Positions 1-13,177 of a stretch of DNA of 64,000 nt are shown one piece after another (positions within the stretch are counted from its first letter, which is position 1; every line of letters begins with the position of its first letter). The DNA is taken from positions 19,242,017-19,306,016 of the forward strand of contig CM028891.1 in NCBI GenBank assembly GCA_016801885.1, in the 5' to 3' direction. Under the pieces are notes generated by a model. The model was given only the letters and a program-made list of their open reading frames with translations. It made no database searches and was not told where the DNA came from. Origin of the DNA: Toxotes chatareus (taxonomy: Eukaryota; Chordata; Actinopteri; Toxotidae). A program made the position numbers and the translations under genes.

Positions 1-3000
1 CTCGTTCTGTCTGTCTGGTTCTTGTCTCTTCAAAGATAAACTTCAACGTAAACCGACTTCATTCTTCTTCACTCAACCAGAAACACTTCCTGTTCTGTCA
101 AAACAGCAGAAGAAGAAACAGCTGCAGCTCCCTGAGCTCAGGAAGCCCTCAGACCTAACACTGTCCCTGGTCCTGGTGCTGGTGCTGGTGCTGGTCCTGG
201 TCTTAGACCTGATAATGGACTTTATTTTTATGTTGTTCATTTTTAAATCAGCTCAGTCACTTCTGTACATTCTACTGTTTCTCGTTACTGTTTTTAACAT
301 GAGCCTGAAACTGATTTTGACTGAGTTTTTTTTTTTTTTATTGCCACATGGAATAATCTTGGTCCTGCTTCTAATCCTGGTCCAAGTCTTAATACTGGAC
401 TTCATCTTTATGCTTCATTCTTAGTAGCTTCCAGTTATGGACCTGTTTATGTGCTGATTATTATTTTGTTGAAATGAAGGACTGAGCATGCTCGACCTCT
501 TACTGAACCCAGACCTGCTGAGCTGATTTACCTGAGACTCGTCTGTGGACAGGTTTGGACAGACAGACAGGTCAGCTGAAGGACAGACAGACGCTTTAAT
601 CTGACAGTAACCGCAGAAACAGAACTTTGATTCTAACACAGCAACAGAAGCACAAAGATGAGGAGCTAAGCAGCAATGTGAGCAACAGCAATGATGGAGG
701 CAACAGCAGGAACCTACAACAGAAACAACGGCCCTGATGAGTACAGAGGCAACTGCAACAGCAACTGCAATTGTTGCATGGCAAAATCTATTCACAGCAG
801 CAACATCATCAATTTATTTCCAGTTGCTGCATTGCTGTTTGGTCATTGCTGTTTCTGTTGTAGTGTTTTCTGTCATTGCCTTAGTCGTTGCTTCTGTTGC
901 AGGTTTGTTTGCTGTTTCTCCCGTTGCTTCTGTTGCCGTTGCCTCTGGCCTCCGTCTAGTTTACGTTAGCCTCGGCAGCGTCGTGGCTCAGCTCGTCCGT
1001 TTGTTCCACAGCAGCGGTTTGTTTTGAAGCAACATGAAAGCTACCAGCATGTTGCTGCTGTTGCTGCTGGCGCACAGCCACGATGGTCTTCATGCCTACG
1101 TGATGTTTCTGCGAGTCCTGACAGTGAGATGATGAAGATGATGAAGAGATGATGAAGATGATAAAGAGATAAAGAAGAGAGACGCTGAGGACGGATGGAT
1201 GGAGAGACCAGATAGAGGATGAACACAGATTAAAAGGCAACAGGTACAACTGGTTTGGATCCAAATAAACAACCACAGGTCAGGTGATGGCTCCCATCAT
1301 GCAGTGGGGCTGTGACGCCTGAGCAACAAATCTGATTGGACGTAACAAGGACGTTATGAAGTGAAAGAGGATCGGTTCAGTTTGACCCATGGCACACTGA
1401 CATTAGCAGAGGACAAACAGGACGTTACTGTCCTCCGTCTCAACACAACAAATCCAGACTACACCTGCACTGCTCTGTACAGCCACAGTTCTGTCCACCG
1501 AAGACAAGCAGACCTCAGTTCAGACTGAACGTCCTGTTTGAACAAGACCTTCATCACTTTAAAGAAACTCTCAATGATCCTTTGAAAATTCTCCAGCTTC
1601 TTATCGTCCGAGTCATAAAAATATCCTGACTTTCCAGAGAGCTGCTAAACTTTTCCTGCAAACATCATCCGGCTGAGAGATGCTATCAGGCCGCGATGCT
1701 CTGAGCCGAGCAGATACGGATCAGACTGGCACTGTCATGCCTCTTTAAGAAGACAGTACATTTCTATGAGTCGTCCTGCTCTGATAAGACTTCTCACGGA
1801 ACCTAAAACACCAGGTATGAACACACACTACAGGTAACACACAGATACACAATATGCACACAACACAACACAGCACACAAGCACACTGATGTTGTGTTAA
1901 ACTCTGATATTAGTGCAGTTTGATAGTTTTTATCTTTTCTTTGATCTTTGTTTCCAAAGTTTCGCTTCTTTGGCTTTGAAGCTGATTTGATTTTCATTTC
2001 TTTCTACAACAGCTATTTGTTTATAGGGGCCCCCCCTCCACCTCCCTCTTCCTCCCCTTCTCCCTCCATCATCCCGCCATCATCCCTCTTTGTGTCAGTA
2101 GATGAAAGTTGAAAACAGTAAAATATCAGAGTGAAATCAGTGGATGCACTCGCGGGGCTGAAGTTTGGTGACCTTTGATCTTTGACTTTGATTTTAAAAT
2201 GCTGTAGGTTTTTGTTTCTACGTCCACACAATAAAGACGTGTCTGTGAACGGACAGAGTCACTGTCCCAAACATGTCAGTGACACTGCAACGTGGTTTCA
2301 CTTCATGGTTTCAGTTATAGTTCCCATAGTGTAGAACTACAGTTCCCATAATGCTCTGGGTGCTGTTTCTAGCTGCGAGCTACAGTTTGAGTCCTGTACT
2401 TTTATCCTGTTGTTCACAGTCCAACTGTCCCAGTAACAGCAGCTGAATCTGTGGATGAACCAGGAAGTGAGGTCACGCTGAGTCACACCAGCATGTTTCA
2501 GGTGTGACTCACAGTCTGAGGAGGAGGATTCTCTTTGTGTTTGACTCCTCTGTACAATACACAACAACTCCGAGTCCACTTCTGCTCAGTATCACTACGG
2601 ATCCCGTCCATCCAATACAGTTCCATTTGTTGTTAGACGCCCCTGGACATGTCTGAGACAAACCTGAGGACAGATCAGATCAGCCTCCAGGTTCAGTGAC
2701 GGATGTTTTGTTGTATAAATCAGAATATTCCTCTGATGCACATCATTGTTTATTCAGCCTGATCAGGTTTTACCATGTTACAGCTGTGGATCTATTATTG
2801 AACCTGTTCTGTACAGTTTTGTACAAACACCACACAGTTATTCCTGTTAATGTCTTTCACTCTGTCCTCATCCCGTCTGTCCCTCAGTCCGTTTGTGTCT
2901 CTGTTGTAAATCACAACCATGTAGCATCAAATTGAAAACATCCATTAGTGCGAAGCCACATCAGAGCAGAAGGGATGGATGGATGGAGGGAGGGATGGGG

Positions 3001-3239
3001 GGCAGACAGAGGGGTGGAGGTGGGGGTGCAGATGTGTGGTTGTTTGGGAAGGTATCTCATGTCAGCAGACGGGATGATTTATTTAGCGGAGAAGAAGAAA
3101 AGGGATGAAATGATTTGCGTGTGAAAAAGCAGCGATGGAGATCAGCAGAGGAGAAGAAGAAGAGGGAGATCAGAAGATAAGAAGACAGGATGAGGAGATT
3201 GTTGGTGAAAGGATAGAATTACACAGCTCAGGATTATCT

Positions 3240-3780
3240 GCGCTCGGCTCACCTGGTTTACAGGTGAAAGACAGGTGAGGCGTTGGCTGACAGGCTGGGA
3301 GCTGCTGCAGCTTCAAAACATTTTACCCACAAGTCTGATCTATGAGCACATCAGCCAATCCGAGGCGAGCGTCTCACCTGTCAGCATTTATCACACAGAC
3401 TCATTTCAACTCATTTACCTGAAAACAAGTCGCAGAACCTCGAGAGCTGATTGTCCCCATGTTGACACCTGACAGATGTCACCTTGTATTCTCACCTATG
3501 CTGCTGAACACTCATCTGTACGTTCACCTGGTTGTAGCTGGATAGGTACCTCGCACTGGAAACTCACCTTTCACTCTCACATTTAAATGGGTAGATGTAA
3601 CCTGTCAGTCTCACCTGTGTCTTGACACTCACCTGGTACAGCCACCTGGTGATGGTCATTCAGCAGGTACTCTCACCTGGTATTTTACTCTCACCTGATG
3701 GACTCACAGCTGAAATCTGACCGGACACTCACCTGTGCACTGACCTGTCTCACCTGTCTGGAACAAACCTGACACTGTGG
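3240..3780. repeat. CACCTG-rich degenerate repeat
   Basis: The hexamer CACCTG (or CAGGTG) occurs at least eleven times in about 540 bp, mostly as CTCACCTG with variable spacing of 10-40 bp. This looks like a decayed tandem repeat, not a designed cluster. CACCTG is an E-box core recognised by Snail/ZEB-type factors, so binding is possible but not shown by the sequence. Confidence 0.55.
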
Positions 3781-3872
3781 AAATGCAGAAAATATTCAGC
3801 GGGAATAGAAACTCGTTTTATTTTGTTATTTCCTGTCGCAGATGTTTCACGTGACTTTTATTCTTTAAATCT

Positions 3873-3901
3873 GAGTGTGTGTGTGTGTGTGTGTGTGTGT
3901 T
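3873..3901. repeat. (GT)n microsatellite
   Basis: Uninterrupted GT dinucleotide tract of about 28 bp. Confidence 0.9.
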
Positions 3902-4039
3902 ACAGTGTTGGATCAGATTGGGAGGTTCAGTCTGACTCTGAGCCTAATCACATACTGATGGATGCTAATGTAAACTGAAGGGAAGGTAACGAGTGAGACG
4001 AGGAAAAGAGCAAAGGAATGAGTGATTTTAATGGAAGGT

Positions 4040-4182
4040 AGTGACAGAGGAGGAGGAGGAGGAGGGGGAGGAGAAGGGGAGGAGGAGGAGAAGGGGAGGA
4101 GGAGGAGGAGAAGGAGGAGAAGGGGGAGGAGGAGGATGACACGGGGGAGGAGAAGAGGGAGGAGGAGGAGGGGGAGGTGGTT
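4040..4182. repeat. Purine-strand (GGA)n tract
   Basis: About 140 bp of almost pure G/A on the plus strand, built from GGA, GGAGAA and GGGGA units. The opposite strand is pure pyrimidine, so H-DNA or triplex formation is possible. Glu/Arg and Ser/Pro frames across it are artefacts. Confidence 0.85.
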
Positions 4183-5253
4183 TGAGAGTTTTAAAGGTTC
4201 ACAGTGAGGCCAGCAGAGTGATTCCTGTCCTGACACATTCTTGTCAAAACAACATTTATTACTCACAGAGACAGAAACCAGCCAACGTCCAAACACCGGC
4301 TCTTTGATCCTCGGCTGCAGGGCTCCTCGTTCTGAGGCTCCGGACTCTGACGGGGAGTTCGGTCCACCTGCGGACGGTCCCGACACCACACCGAGGTGGA
4401 ACCTGTGTGGTTTCGCCTCGAGATCATTGATACATGACGCCTCCACACGTCACATGTGTGTCGCAGCACATGTGTGTTCTGCACAGCTGAACGCTGCAGC
4501 AGATGGACTTTTAACATGTGTTTGAGTTTGGTGTAATTCATGTCTGTGTCGGCTAAGGAAGAGTCTGACCTCAGCCCATTCAGTCTGAATAACACAGAAC
4601 AGTGTCCTCAGAGACGGTCCAGCGAGTCTGGACTTGTGACACTGTTAAACCCTGGACAGCCAGGACTCAGACCTGCTGCCACACCAGAGGACAGGAGGAA
4701 GGAGCAGAGCACAGAGGCGATCTGATTTCATGTTTATTTGATTGGGACAGATGCAGTACACGTAGAGAATATCACAACACTTATCCAATACTATCCACGA
4801 TGAGTCCAGTTCAGTCTGGTTCTGGTTCTGGTTCATACTGTAGGTCTAACTGGTTCAATAAATAACCCAAACAACAGAAACATTCATGATGATCAGTTTC
4901 ATTTCTGAATGCAGTGACATCAAAACATCTTTGGAGAAGATTCCGATTATTTCTGATTCCTCGGATCAGACGGAGGATTTGAACGGTTGTAACGCAGACC
5001 TGGTTCTCTAACTTTATCTCAAAATAATCCTGAGTTTGAAGGTTTATTCTTGACTCTGGAAACAAAGAAGCTTTTAGCCACATCTCATGGACTTCCTCAG
5101 CAGATGGAGTTTCTCAGTTAGAGGAACATATCTGATTCCTGTGGACCCAATAAGATGCAACACATCGCACCACTAAATGACAGCTGAGCAACTCTGTTTG
5201 CTGGGAAAGACCACAGGACGTCTGAAAGCCTCAAAAACACCAAGTAAGTTTGT

Positions 5254-5259
5254 TTTATT
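5254..5259 (-). other. Candidate polyadenylation signal of gcm2
   Basis: AATAAA on the minus strand (TTTATT on plus), about 260 bases after the gcm2 stop codon. A second candidate lies further down at 4733-4738. Confidence 0.5.
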
Positions 5260-5516
5260 TATGGATCTTGTGCACAAAGCTTTCACTTTTGTCCTGAAGG
5301 GAGCGCTAGAGGGAAGTCAGTGTGATCGATGAAGAAGGATTTTCCTTTGGGAACAAAAGAGGCTCCATGAATGTTAAGAACTTTTCTCATGGAATCAAAA
5401 TCCTTGTCCTGATGGTCCACATCAGTCGTTAGACCATTCGGTGGAGACACATCATCAGCAGTAGCAGTAGTCGTGGTAACAGTAGTCGTGGTATCAGCGG
5501 TGGAGGTAGGGCTGCG

Positions 5517-8500
5517 TCAGTAGTCGTCGTAGCGGTATGTGTTGGGGTAGGCGTAGCGGTAGTCGTAGCTGTCGGCCCGCTCTGTTTTAGTCTGCAGAGG
5601 TTCGGGCTGAAACGACAGAGACTTGATGACCCCGCCCGACTCCTCCGTCACCTTCACCTCTGTGGAGTACGAGGAGGATGCGTCGTCCAGCAGGGAGGAA
5701 CAGCCGGGGAGGCCCGGGGTTTTGGGGGGGGCACACGGCTGGTAAGATGGGAGGCCGGCCGGAGGTTTGGGACATGACTGGTAGGGAGGGAGCGTCGCAG
5801 GAGGCTTTGGACAGGGCTGATAGGACACCTGAGGAGGATCAGGAGTTTAATCAACACGTCTCATTCACTGTTTCCACTGTCACTTTACAATCATATGACA
5901 AACTGACCACAGGCAGTAACCTGGAAGTGTCAGCCCAGGTCTGCCAGCCAATGAGAAGACATTAAGGTCCCCAGGTGTGACGGGTGTCATCACGCATCAC
6001 TGCAGGGGAACCCTGATCTAAGGTCTACTGTGGGACCCTCTTGACAAACCCAGCTCACCTTGGTTGTCGTGGTAATGATGGTCTGCAACGCTGCGGGGGA
6101 CCCCGGGGGGTTGCCGGGGTAACGGCAGGGGTACTCTGTGCTGTAATAATGGTGGTTGTCGCCATAGGGAGTGGAGCTCTTCAGCAGCTCCTTCCAGCCT
6201 GGAGGAGGTTTGGCCTGGGCGTCAAAGGAGGAGGAGGAGGACAGAGGAGCCGACGATGAAGAAGAGGAGGAGGAGGAACCCAAGACTGGGGCCACCCTGC
6301 ACACAGACCAGAATCTGATTTAGGTCTGTTTAGACTGTCAACAGAGGGTTTACACTGTCAGGATCCAGTTTAGACCTGGGTCTGCTGGGATTTGGTTTAT
6401 GTATATTCAGATTTAAATTAATGTAGAAGTGCAAATCTAAAACATGTGGTTGGACCTGTTTACACAGCCAGGATCTATTTTAAACCTGATAGGAATCCAG
6501 TTTAAACCTATGCAGTCCAAGATCTAAACCAGTTCAGAATCAAAACCAGTTCAGAATCTGGTTTGGACCTGTTTACATTACCAGGATCTGGTTTGGATTT
6601 TATGAGAAGCTGACCTGGGGTCACAGAGGTCAGAGGTCACAGGATACGAAGGTGAGGTAAGGTATCCTTGGAACTCGTAGCTGGGCCGACCCATATAAAG
6701 CCTAGGATTGGCTGGTTTCTGCAGTGTGGGTGTGGCCTCGCCCAGGGCACTGTGGGGGTTGTAGTAGGGCTCTGGGCTCTGGAATGCTGGGTAATGCTGT
6801 GGGAAGTTTGGTTCGATGAAGGAGATTCTGTCTGCTGGTTCGACGCAGGAGAGGAGGGCGGGGCCCAGAGCCTGAAGCAGTCAACAAAAACAAATAAAAT
6901 TAAATTTAAATAAACAAACAACACCAACACTAACAAACAGCTGTTGTCTGTTGCTGACCTGTGTTTCGATCAGTCGTCTTTTCGGTGTGAACGGAGGTGA
7001 ACTGACTCTTCTCTTCACTGAACTTCTTCTGGCTTCAGTCTCAGACTTGGACTCTGGTCTGGGATGATCGTGGACCCCTTTAGCCTGGAGGATCACGAAA
7101 ACAACAACAATGGTAAATATAATGATGGCAAAAACAAGATGGACAGAAGAAACAACAGGTCTGGAGAGTTAACCTGGATCCAAATCCTGATAGGTCCAAC
7201 AGGAGTTGTCCTGTTCAGACTCGTTTAAGATAAGAGAGAGAATCCTTTATTAGTCCCTCAGTGGGGAAATTGCATTTAGTCGTTCAGATATGGTTTAAAC
7301 ATGTTTACATACTCAAGATCTGGTTTAGAACTTCTTCACTGTATTAGGGTATGGTTTAGTCTTGTTTACACTGTTTGGATCTGGTTCAAACCTGTTCAGA
7401 CATCTGGGTTTTGGTTTAGCTGAGATTGTGAGGACCTGGTTTAAACCTGGACCCAGGATCTGTTTTAAATGGGTTTAGATTCATGGGATCTTATTTAAAC
7501 CACATTCTGGTTTAGACTGGTTTTTAGGCTGTTGGATCTGGTTCACACTGTTCACACTGTCAGAATCTAGGTTAAACTTGTTGTACTTCCAGGATTTAGT
7601 CAGGCTGCGTAGATCAGTTTAGGGTGCCAGGATCTGGTTTAAAGATGCTGTTCTGGTTTAGAACACTTCATGTTCATACTTTTGCTTTAACCTGCTTGTG
7701 CTCTCAGGATTTTGCTAAAACTTTTAACGTGATGATCTGATAGAGACCTGGAAGAAGATGGCCTTCCCGTCGACTCTCCAGAAGTTTGTGACGGGGTAAC
7801 CGCTGTGGCCGCGACATGGCAGGAGCTCCAGAGCAGCGTTACAGCTCGGACACAGCTTCTCTGAAACACAGAGTGCACTCAGGTGAGCGTCAGCACAGGA
7901 GCAGGTTTACCAGGTTCTGGTGTGAGGTTTTCTTACTCTGCTGTTTCTGCCGCGCTTTATCACAGATGGCGGGGCGGAGCTGTAGCCTGGATCCGTCGGG
8001 CAGCGTGCAGCCTCGAGAACAGACCACCACCCCCAGGCACGACTTTTTCAGGATCTGGCAGTTGTGGTTATTGGTGTTTCTCATCGCCCAGCCGGACAGA
8101 TGCCGCTGAGCGTTTTTATCTTCAGCTGGAAAATAAAGACCAACTGTTAGCTGCACCTGTTAGCCACACCTGTTAGCTAAAACTTTTCAGGTTCAGAGAA
8201 CTGAAACTGGTCAGATCCTGATCAGGACTAATCATTAATTGGTGTTTGTTAATAAATAGTTCTCACCACTGTAGATGTACCGGACATAGCCATCTGTCCA
8301 CTCCTGGAACAGGTCGAACTGCTTTGTGTCCTGCAGACAGACAGGTGAACAGACAGGTGAACAGACAGACAGACGGACGGACAGGTGATTAATATTTCCT
8401 GCTCTCATTCTTCATTCTTCTCTGATGAAGAGTCAGTGTGAACGAAGCTGAAACAAACTGAGCGAAGAGCTGAAACACAACATTCACCTGGTGACGGCAG

Positions 8501-10252
8501 GTGTGAGGACAGGGTGAGGTGCATCACTCTGCTGGTTTACTTCCAGTTTTAGTTCAGTTCTTCAAGCAATAATAAAACAGAGACATTAACCTGAAGCCTT
8601 AAACAGAAGCTGAACATTCAGGTTCACACTGAATGTCCTGTGGTCGTGGACTTTTAGAGAGACTCTGTCAAAATCTGGTTTTAAGACCTGAACAGTTCAT
8701 TTCTTTACTAATCGATCGATTAACTGAGACACTGATGAACTGAGAACATCTCTGGTTTATTGCCGATGTGTGGATGGAATGAACGTCGCTTCTTGCGTCG
8801 CCTGTAACTTGTGGACGGATTTCGATGTGAAGGACTGTGGATGAATTGTGGATGAGACGTTGACGCCTCGCCTCAGTGCCTCTGAGACCAGTTCCCAGCA
8901 CCACACAGACTCCAACACACGAGCACAGAAACCAAAACTGTGTGATGTGATGAGTGTGAGCGACGTCAGGACAAAGCTGTGAAGACACTCAGCTTCCCGG
9001 ACACTCGGTCCTCGTACTTCACTGCCTCTGTCAGATGAAAAGGATCAAACCACCCAGCTGAAAATCCACGACGTCCACCTCGGCTAAAATTCTGCTTCAA
9101 CACTTCAAAATAACCAGAAAGGAATCGTGCTGAAGTAAAGGCTCGGAGTACTTCCTGGGTTAAATGTGGTGCGTTTACACTGCAGCACACGGTGGAACAC
9201 GTCTGCACACGGACTCCGTGTTCTGTGTTTCTGACTGAACGACGAGACGAGAAGGATCACGGCGTATTATCACTGTGCTCAGGCTGCAGCCAGGTCATAC
9301 ATCCTGTGTGTGTGTGTGTGTTTCAGCCTCTGGCTCAGGGCCCAGCGACAGGTCACCTTCTGTATGAACACAGTTCAGCTCTGGTTATTAATTATTCATC
9401 ATATTACAGATATCATTATTGATCATTGATGATCAGTCAGAAGAGACAGAGTGACTGAGTCTCGCCGCTCTCATGGTTTTTATGTGGAAGTGAACTTTAA
9501 TTATTTCATTTTTTTATTTTACTGTTGCCTATAAAGTTGGAATAAAATATATTTGACAGTTTGATTTATTCTTGATAAAGTGAATATCTTCTAAAATCTT
9601 TATTGATCAGTGTCTCAGTGTGATTACTGATGATGTGTATACACAGGAATAAAAAGAGAGGAGCCCTGTTTTATTTCACGGAGATGTTTGTTAAACCCAG
9701 CTCACTTTGTTTTTTGCTAAATCATGTTTCATGTTGTTTTAGTTTCATGTGAAGATTTTTTTTTTTTTTTTTTTTTGCCATAGTTCAGACGCTGAGGTTG
9801 TGAGTTCAGCAGAACTAGATTATAACCTCCCACCAAACTCAGAGAATTCCTAAATGTCAGATTCTAATTTATTTATTATTAATTTATTTATGATATTTAG
9901 AAACACGTCTCAGCCCATGTTTGAACTCTCCTCATGTCATTAAACCCCCAGAACAACAACTGTAGCCTCCAACCAAACTGTTTACACTTTTTAGAGTATT
10001 TAAGAAAAATCAAAGCATTTCACCTGGTCCACTGTGTTTCTTGTAAATATTTTATATTTTCCTTGCATGTGTTATTTCTGATGATTAAAATCTATCAGAG
10101 ATATTGATCAGTGTTGGAGCTGACTCTGGATCAGCTGTGTGACCTGAGAAACTCAGTTTGATGTTCTGGTTTCACTGAAAACAAAAATACAAAAACCAGT
10201 TTTTACTGTTTGAGCAACAACAGAGCAAAGAGCCGAATCAGCCAAGTCCCAC

Positions 10253-10289
<37 letters not shown>

Positions 10290-12754
10290 CACAACCTTCA
10301 CACAACCTTCAGATAACCTCAGAAACCTTCAGACTGAAACACTGAGTCAATCTTCAGTGATTTTATTTGTAAGATTAAATTGAGTTGATTCCATTTTGGC
10401 TCGTTCATGTTTAATAAACTGTGAAAACTGAATGTTTAATCAGTTTCATACACTTTAATGTCATTTACACACAAAGTGATTGAATTGAATTATTTTTAAA
10501 CAAACTGATCAAACTGATACTTTACTGTTTAAATATTTATTTCCGTTTAAATCAGTTTTCAGATCAGGATTTTCAGACTAGAGAAAAAACATTTATCAGC
10601 TGATGTCAGGAGAGAAAAGACACAAACACGCTCACGTTCACCAGTGAACCTAATCTGCACGTCTCTGGACTGTGGGAGGAGGCCGGAGAACCCGGGGGAA
10701 CCCGCACAGGCTCGGGCAGAACATGCAGACTCCTCACAGAAAAGCCTCGGCCCTAACCCCGGCCCTCAACCTGAACATAATCCTAAAATATTTTTTAGAA
10801 CTGTGTAGTTTTCAACATTTTCAGGTTTGCTCCACAGCAGGATTTTAGAAACATTGCGCTCACGAGTCCAGAGTCATTTTTTAAATTATACTAAAAGTTG
10901 AACAGAGTTTGGTTTGCTCTTATTGGAGGGTTTAACAGCATGAAGACGAGTTTACAGAAAGGCTTGTTTTTAGACAAAGTATCTTAGAACTGACTGACTG
11001 AGTGTGATTAAAAACAAAATCAATTAAGGTAAAAACAGATTTATTATGTCAGACACTTACACACCTGACAGTGTAGAGAAACCTCAAAACAACATTTAGA
11101 TAACATGGGAAAAAAAATATTTACAGGAAAAACAGTCAGGACTCATGACTTTACTGTTTGTAAAAATATGTTTTAAAAACATGTTAGAACTGATTTTTTT
11201 TAACTGTAAACGTGTAAAGAAATTCAAATAAAAAGCATTTATTATCTAAAAATACTCCACAGTTAGGAGAAGAACTTCCTGTAGAAACGATGAAATAAAA
11301 TTTACAGGAAAAATGATGAATGCTACGTTAATAAATGAAATTTCTTTAAAATGCTCAAAAACCTTCACAGAGTTTGGTTGGAGGCTACAGTCCATTCCTG
11401 AAGTGATGTTCTGCTGCAGGAATTTGGATTTCTGATTTTCTAAACATTTTCAGTTTGATTGTTTTTGTTTACGAGCATCATGTTTAGGACTCGGTTTGCA
11501 CCAGTCACAGAAAGATTTCAAGACGTAAAAACATAATCAGGGTAAATGCAGGTGAACAATTAAATTCATAAATAAAATGTGAAATTTTATGATTTTCTTA
11601 AATCATCAAAAACTTGCACAGAGTTTGGTTGGAGAGTGAATAATAATCATCATTCATTCATCCATTCATCCAGCTGTTTGCAGCTGTTTCCTGGCGTCGT
11701 CATCAGGTTTTATTCAGTTTCTGTTTTTTACTCAGTTTTTTTGTATCCGTAGAAAATAACATTAATAATAATTTTCATCCTTGTTCAACAGAAACTTGTC
11801 CACAGTTGAATCGGGATTGATTATTGATCAGTTATCAGCATTTTGTCTCTGTGCATTCATTCGCCATGTGTTCTCAGGACACTGTTACAAACGATCGATC
11901 TGATCTGATGATGACAGTTTCATATTCCCATCATTCAGACTGATTACTGTGGAAACATCAGCAGAACTCCACCTGCCAAATTATGAATTTTAGCTTTTTA
12001 TTTTATTTTATTTTTGAGAAATTCTGAAAACTCTCCATTTGACTCGTTGACCTTTTGTATTTTCTCTACATTTGATCTCGCTGTTATTTCAAAGCGACTT
12101 CAGGTGTGTAAATGTTTCAGATGCTAAATTGATTCTATTTTATTTTATTTTGTTTTTGCCTTAAATAATTAAAATCTATGTGAGAATATCACGATCGGCC
12201 TGTGTTAACTCCTCTTTTCCTCCAGAGTTGATGAAATATGGCCTCCAACCAAACTCTGTACAATTTTCCTGCTATTTAAGTTTTAAATAAAATCATGCAG
12301 TTAAGTCAGGGAATGTCTGCTGGTGTCTGATTTTAAAGCTTCTAAAAAGACAATTATCCCGCGGTGAGGCGGCAGGGAACGCGGAGGAGGACCGATCTGA
12401 ACCGCGGGACCCGAGGAATGAAGAGTTTAAATCCGAGGAGCGAAGAGTTTAAATCTGAGAAATAAAAAGTTTAAATCTGAGAAAAAAAAAGTTTAAATCT
12501 CACACATTCAGCCGCTCGCGCTCCTGTCGCTTCAGTTTGAGCTCAAACCGGTTTCAGGTTGAACAAAGTTCAGGTGAGCCCAGGTACTGATCTGATTCTC
12601 ACGTTCTATTACTGAATGTAACAGAATGTTATCGACGGGTTATCGATCGGTTAGTCGTTACCTGCGGCAGTTTGGGGTCATTGATGTCCCACGTTAACTT
12701 CATCCCGACTGAACACACACAGTCCGCCTCCTCCCGCTCCTCCGCCCGGGACAT
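5517..12754 (-). CDS. gcm2: GCM-domain transcription factor Gcm2 (glial cells missing 2)
   Basis: Zinc-dependent DNA-binding transcription factor; the GCM2 family drives parathyroid development in tetrapods and gill-associated parathyroid-like tissue in fish. Coding exons: 12754-12662, 8330-8267, 8125-7937, 7860-7748, 7084-6959, 6871-6615, 6296-6059, 5828-5517; all have GT/AG borders and the frame closes to 463 residues (human about 506). The GCM domain covers roughly residues 20-175 with hallmark strings WDINDPKLPQ, NAQRHLSGWAMRNTNNHN, ILKKSCLGVVVCSR, RPAICDKARQKQQ, CRGHSGYPVTNFWR and GVHDHPRPE; Cys/His zinc ligands are present. The C-terminus is Ser-, Pro- and Tyr-rich and probably transactivating. 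The first intron is 4.3 kb; the others are short. Four exons encode the region after the GCM domain. GCM2 rather than GCM1 rests on the adjacent sycp2l, as in human 6p24. The start ATG opens a plausible first exon; an in-frame second Met is codon 18. Confidence 0.93.
5706..5825 (-). repeat. Coding tandem repeat in gcm2 exon 8
   Basis: Three successive 13-14 residue units, SYQPCPKPPATLP, PYQSCPKPPAGLP and SYQPCAPPKTPGLP, encoded by near-identical ~39-nt blocks. They lie in the C-terminal low-complexity region, well outside the DNA-binding domain, and are followed by a Tyr-rich tail. Confidence 0.85.
6310..6612. repeat. Degenerate ~30-bp minisatellite, copy cluster A (gcm2 intron 6)
   Basis: Repeated variants of GGATCTGGTTTAGACCTG followed by TTTACACTGTCA make up most of the intron. 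Units are divergent, about 25-35 bp. The same family occurs in gcm2 intron 4 and in the last intron of sycp2l. Confidence 0.65.
7228..7282 (-). mobile_element. LINE 3'-end fragment
   Basis: The plus strand reads ATCCTTTATTAGTCCC then TCAGTGGGGAAATTGC. In reverse this is the GGAAATTTCCCC...AATAAAG type 3' end seen on many fish LINE copies. Only about 55 bp remain. Confidence 0.5.
7283..7690. repeat. Degenerate ~30-bp minisatellite, copy cluster B (gcm2 intron 4)
   Basis: More than ten imperfect copies of the GATCTGGTTTA(A/G)ACCTG motif with spacers such as GTTTACACTGT and TTCAGACATC. Same family and same plus-strand orientation as cluster A. Confidence 0.65.
10258..10288. repeat. (CA)n microsatellite
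   Basis: About 30 bp of uninterrupted CA dinucleotides within gcm2 intron 1. Confidence 0.9.
10618..10755. mobile_element. Degenerate copy of a common fish interspersed repeat
   Basis: Contains TCTGGACTGTGGGAGGAGGC, GGAGAACCCGGGGGAACCC and CAGAACATGCAGACTCCTC in order. This series is a familiar interspersed repeat in teleost genomes; I do not assign it to a named family. It lies in gcm2 intron 1. Confidence 0.65.
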
Positions 12755-13177
12755 CCTCTGGATCCTGGTCCTGGTCCTGGTCCCAGTCCTGGTCCTCGTC
12801 AGCCCTCCTGATGGTTCTGATCCGGATCCCTCAGGTCCCGTTTAACGTCCAGATTCAGTTCAGATCAGACCTGAAGCCCGAGTCCTCAAAAGAACAAGAG
12901 TCTTAATCTGAAAATAAAAAAAAATGGAACCGGAAGCTGCTCAGTGTTTGTGAGTTTATTTCTTTAAATAAAAAGTTGAAATCCCTGCGCGGCTCCCCCT
13001 GTCCCCACAGCGCGTGCAGCCCCGGTGAGTCTCAGGTAGAAGTGAATGGACAGGTGAGAGTCACGAGCCTCCGGAGAGGCGGGAGGAGGAGGGGGTGGTA
13101 ATGTAGGGGGGGGGGAGGAGAAAGAAAAGTAAATAAATAAATAAATATAAAAGAACGGGGAAAAAAAGGACAGAAGG

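Larger units (their letters stand above)
1..5253. other. Intergenic/3' flank, no gene recognised
   Basis: I see no spliced or intact coding sequence here. Open frames are short and read through simple sequence: Leu/Val runs from a CTGGTG repeat near 170-200, Cys/Ser runs from GCAACAGCAA-type repeats at 690-950, and Glu/Arg runs from a purine tract near 4.05 kb. The gcm2 3' UTR enters from the right. Low-order repeats (CTGTCTGTCTG, GATGAAGATGAT, CTCACCTG) make up much of the unique-looking sequence. A distant 3' UTR or a non-coding RNA could be missed by eye. Confidence 0.6.

Noticed and set aside
176..424. Hydrophobic 82-codon frame beginning MLVLVLVLVL
   Set aside because: Arises from a CTGGTG repeat followed by A/T-rich DNA and a T run; no homology or splice signals.
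3913..4525. Frames of up to 177 codons on both strands over 3.9-4.5 kb
   Set aside because: Dominated by the GGA/CCT tract; the remainder shows no domain or consistent splice sites.
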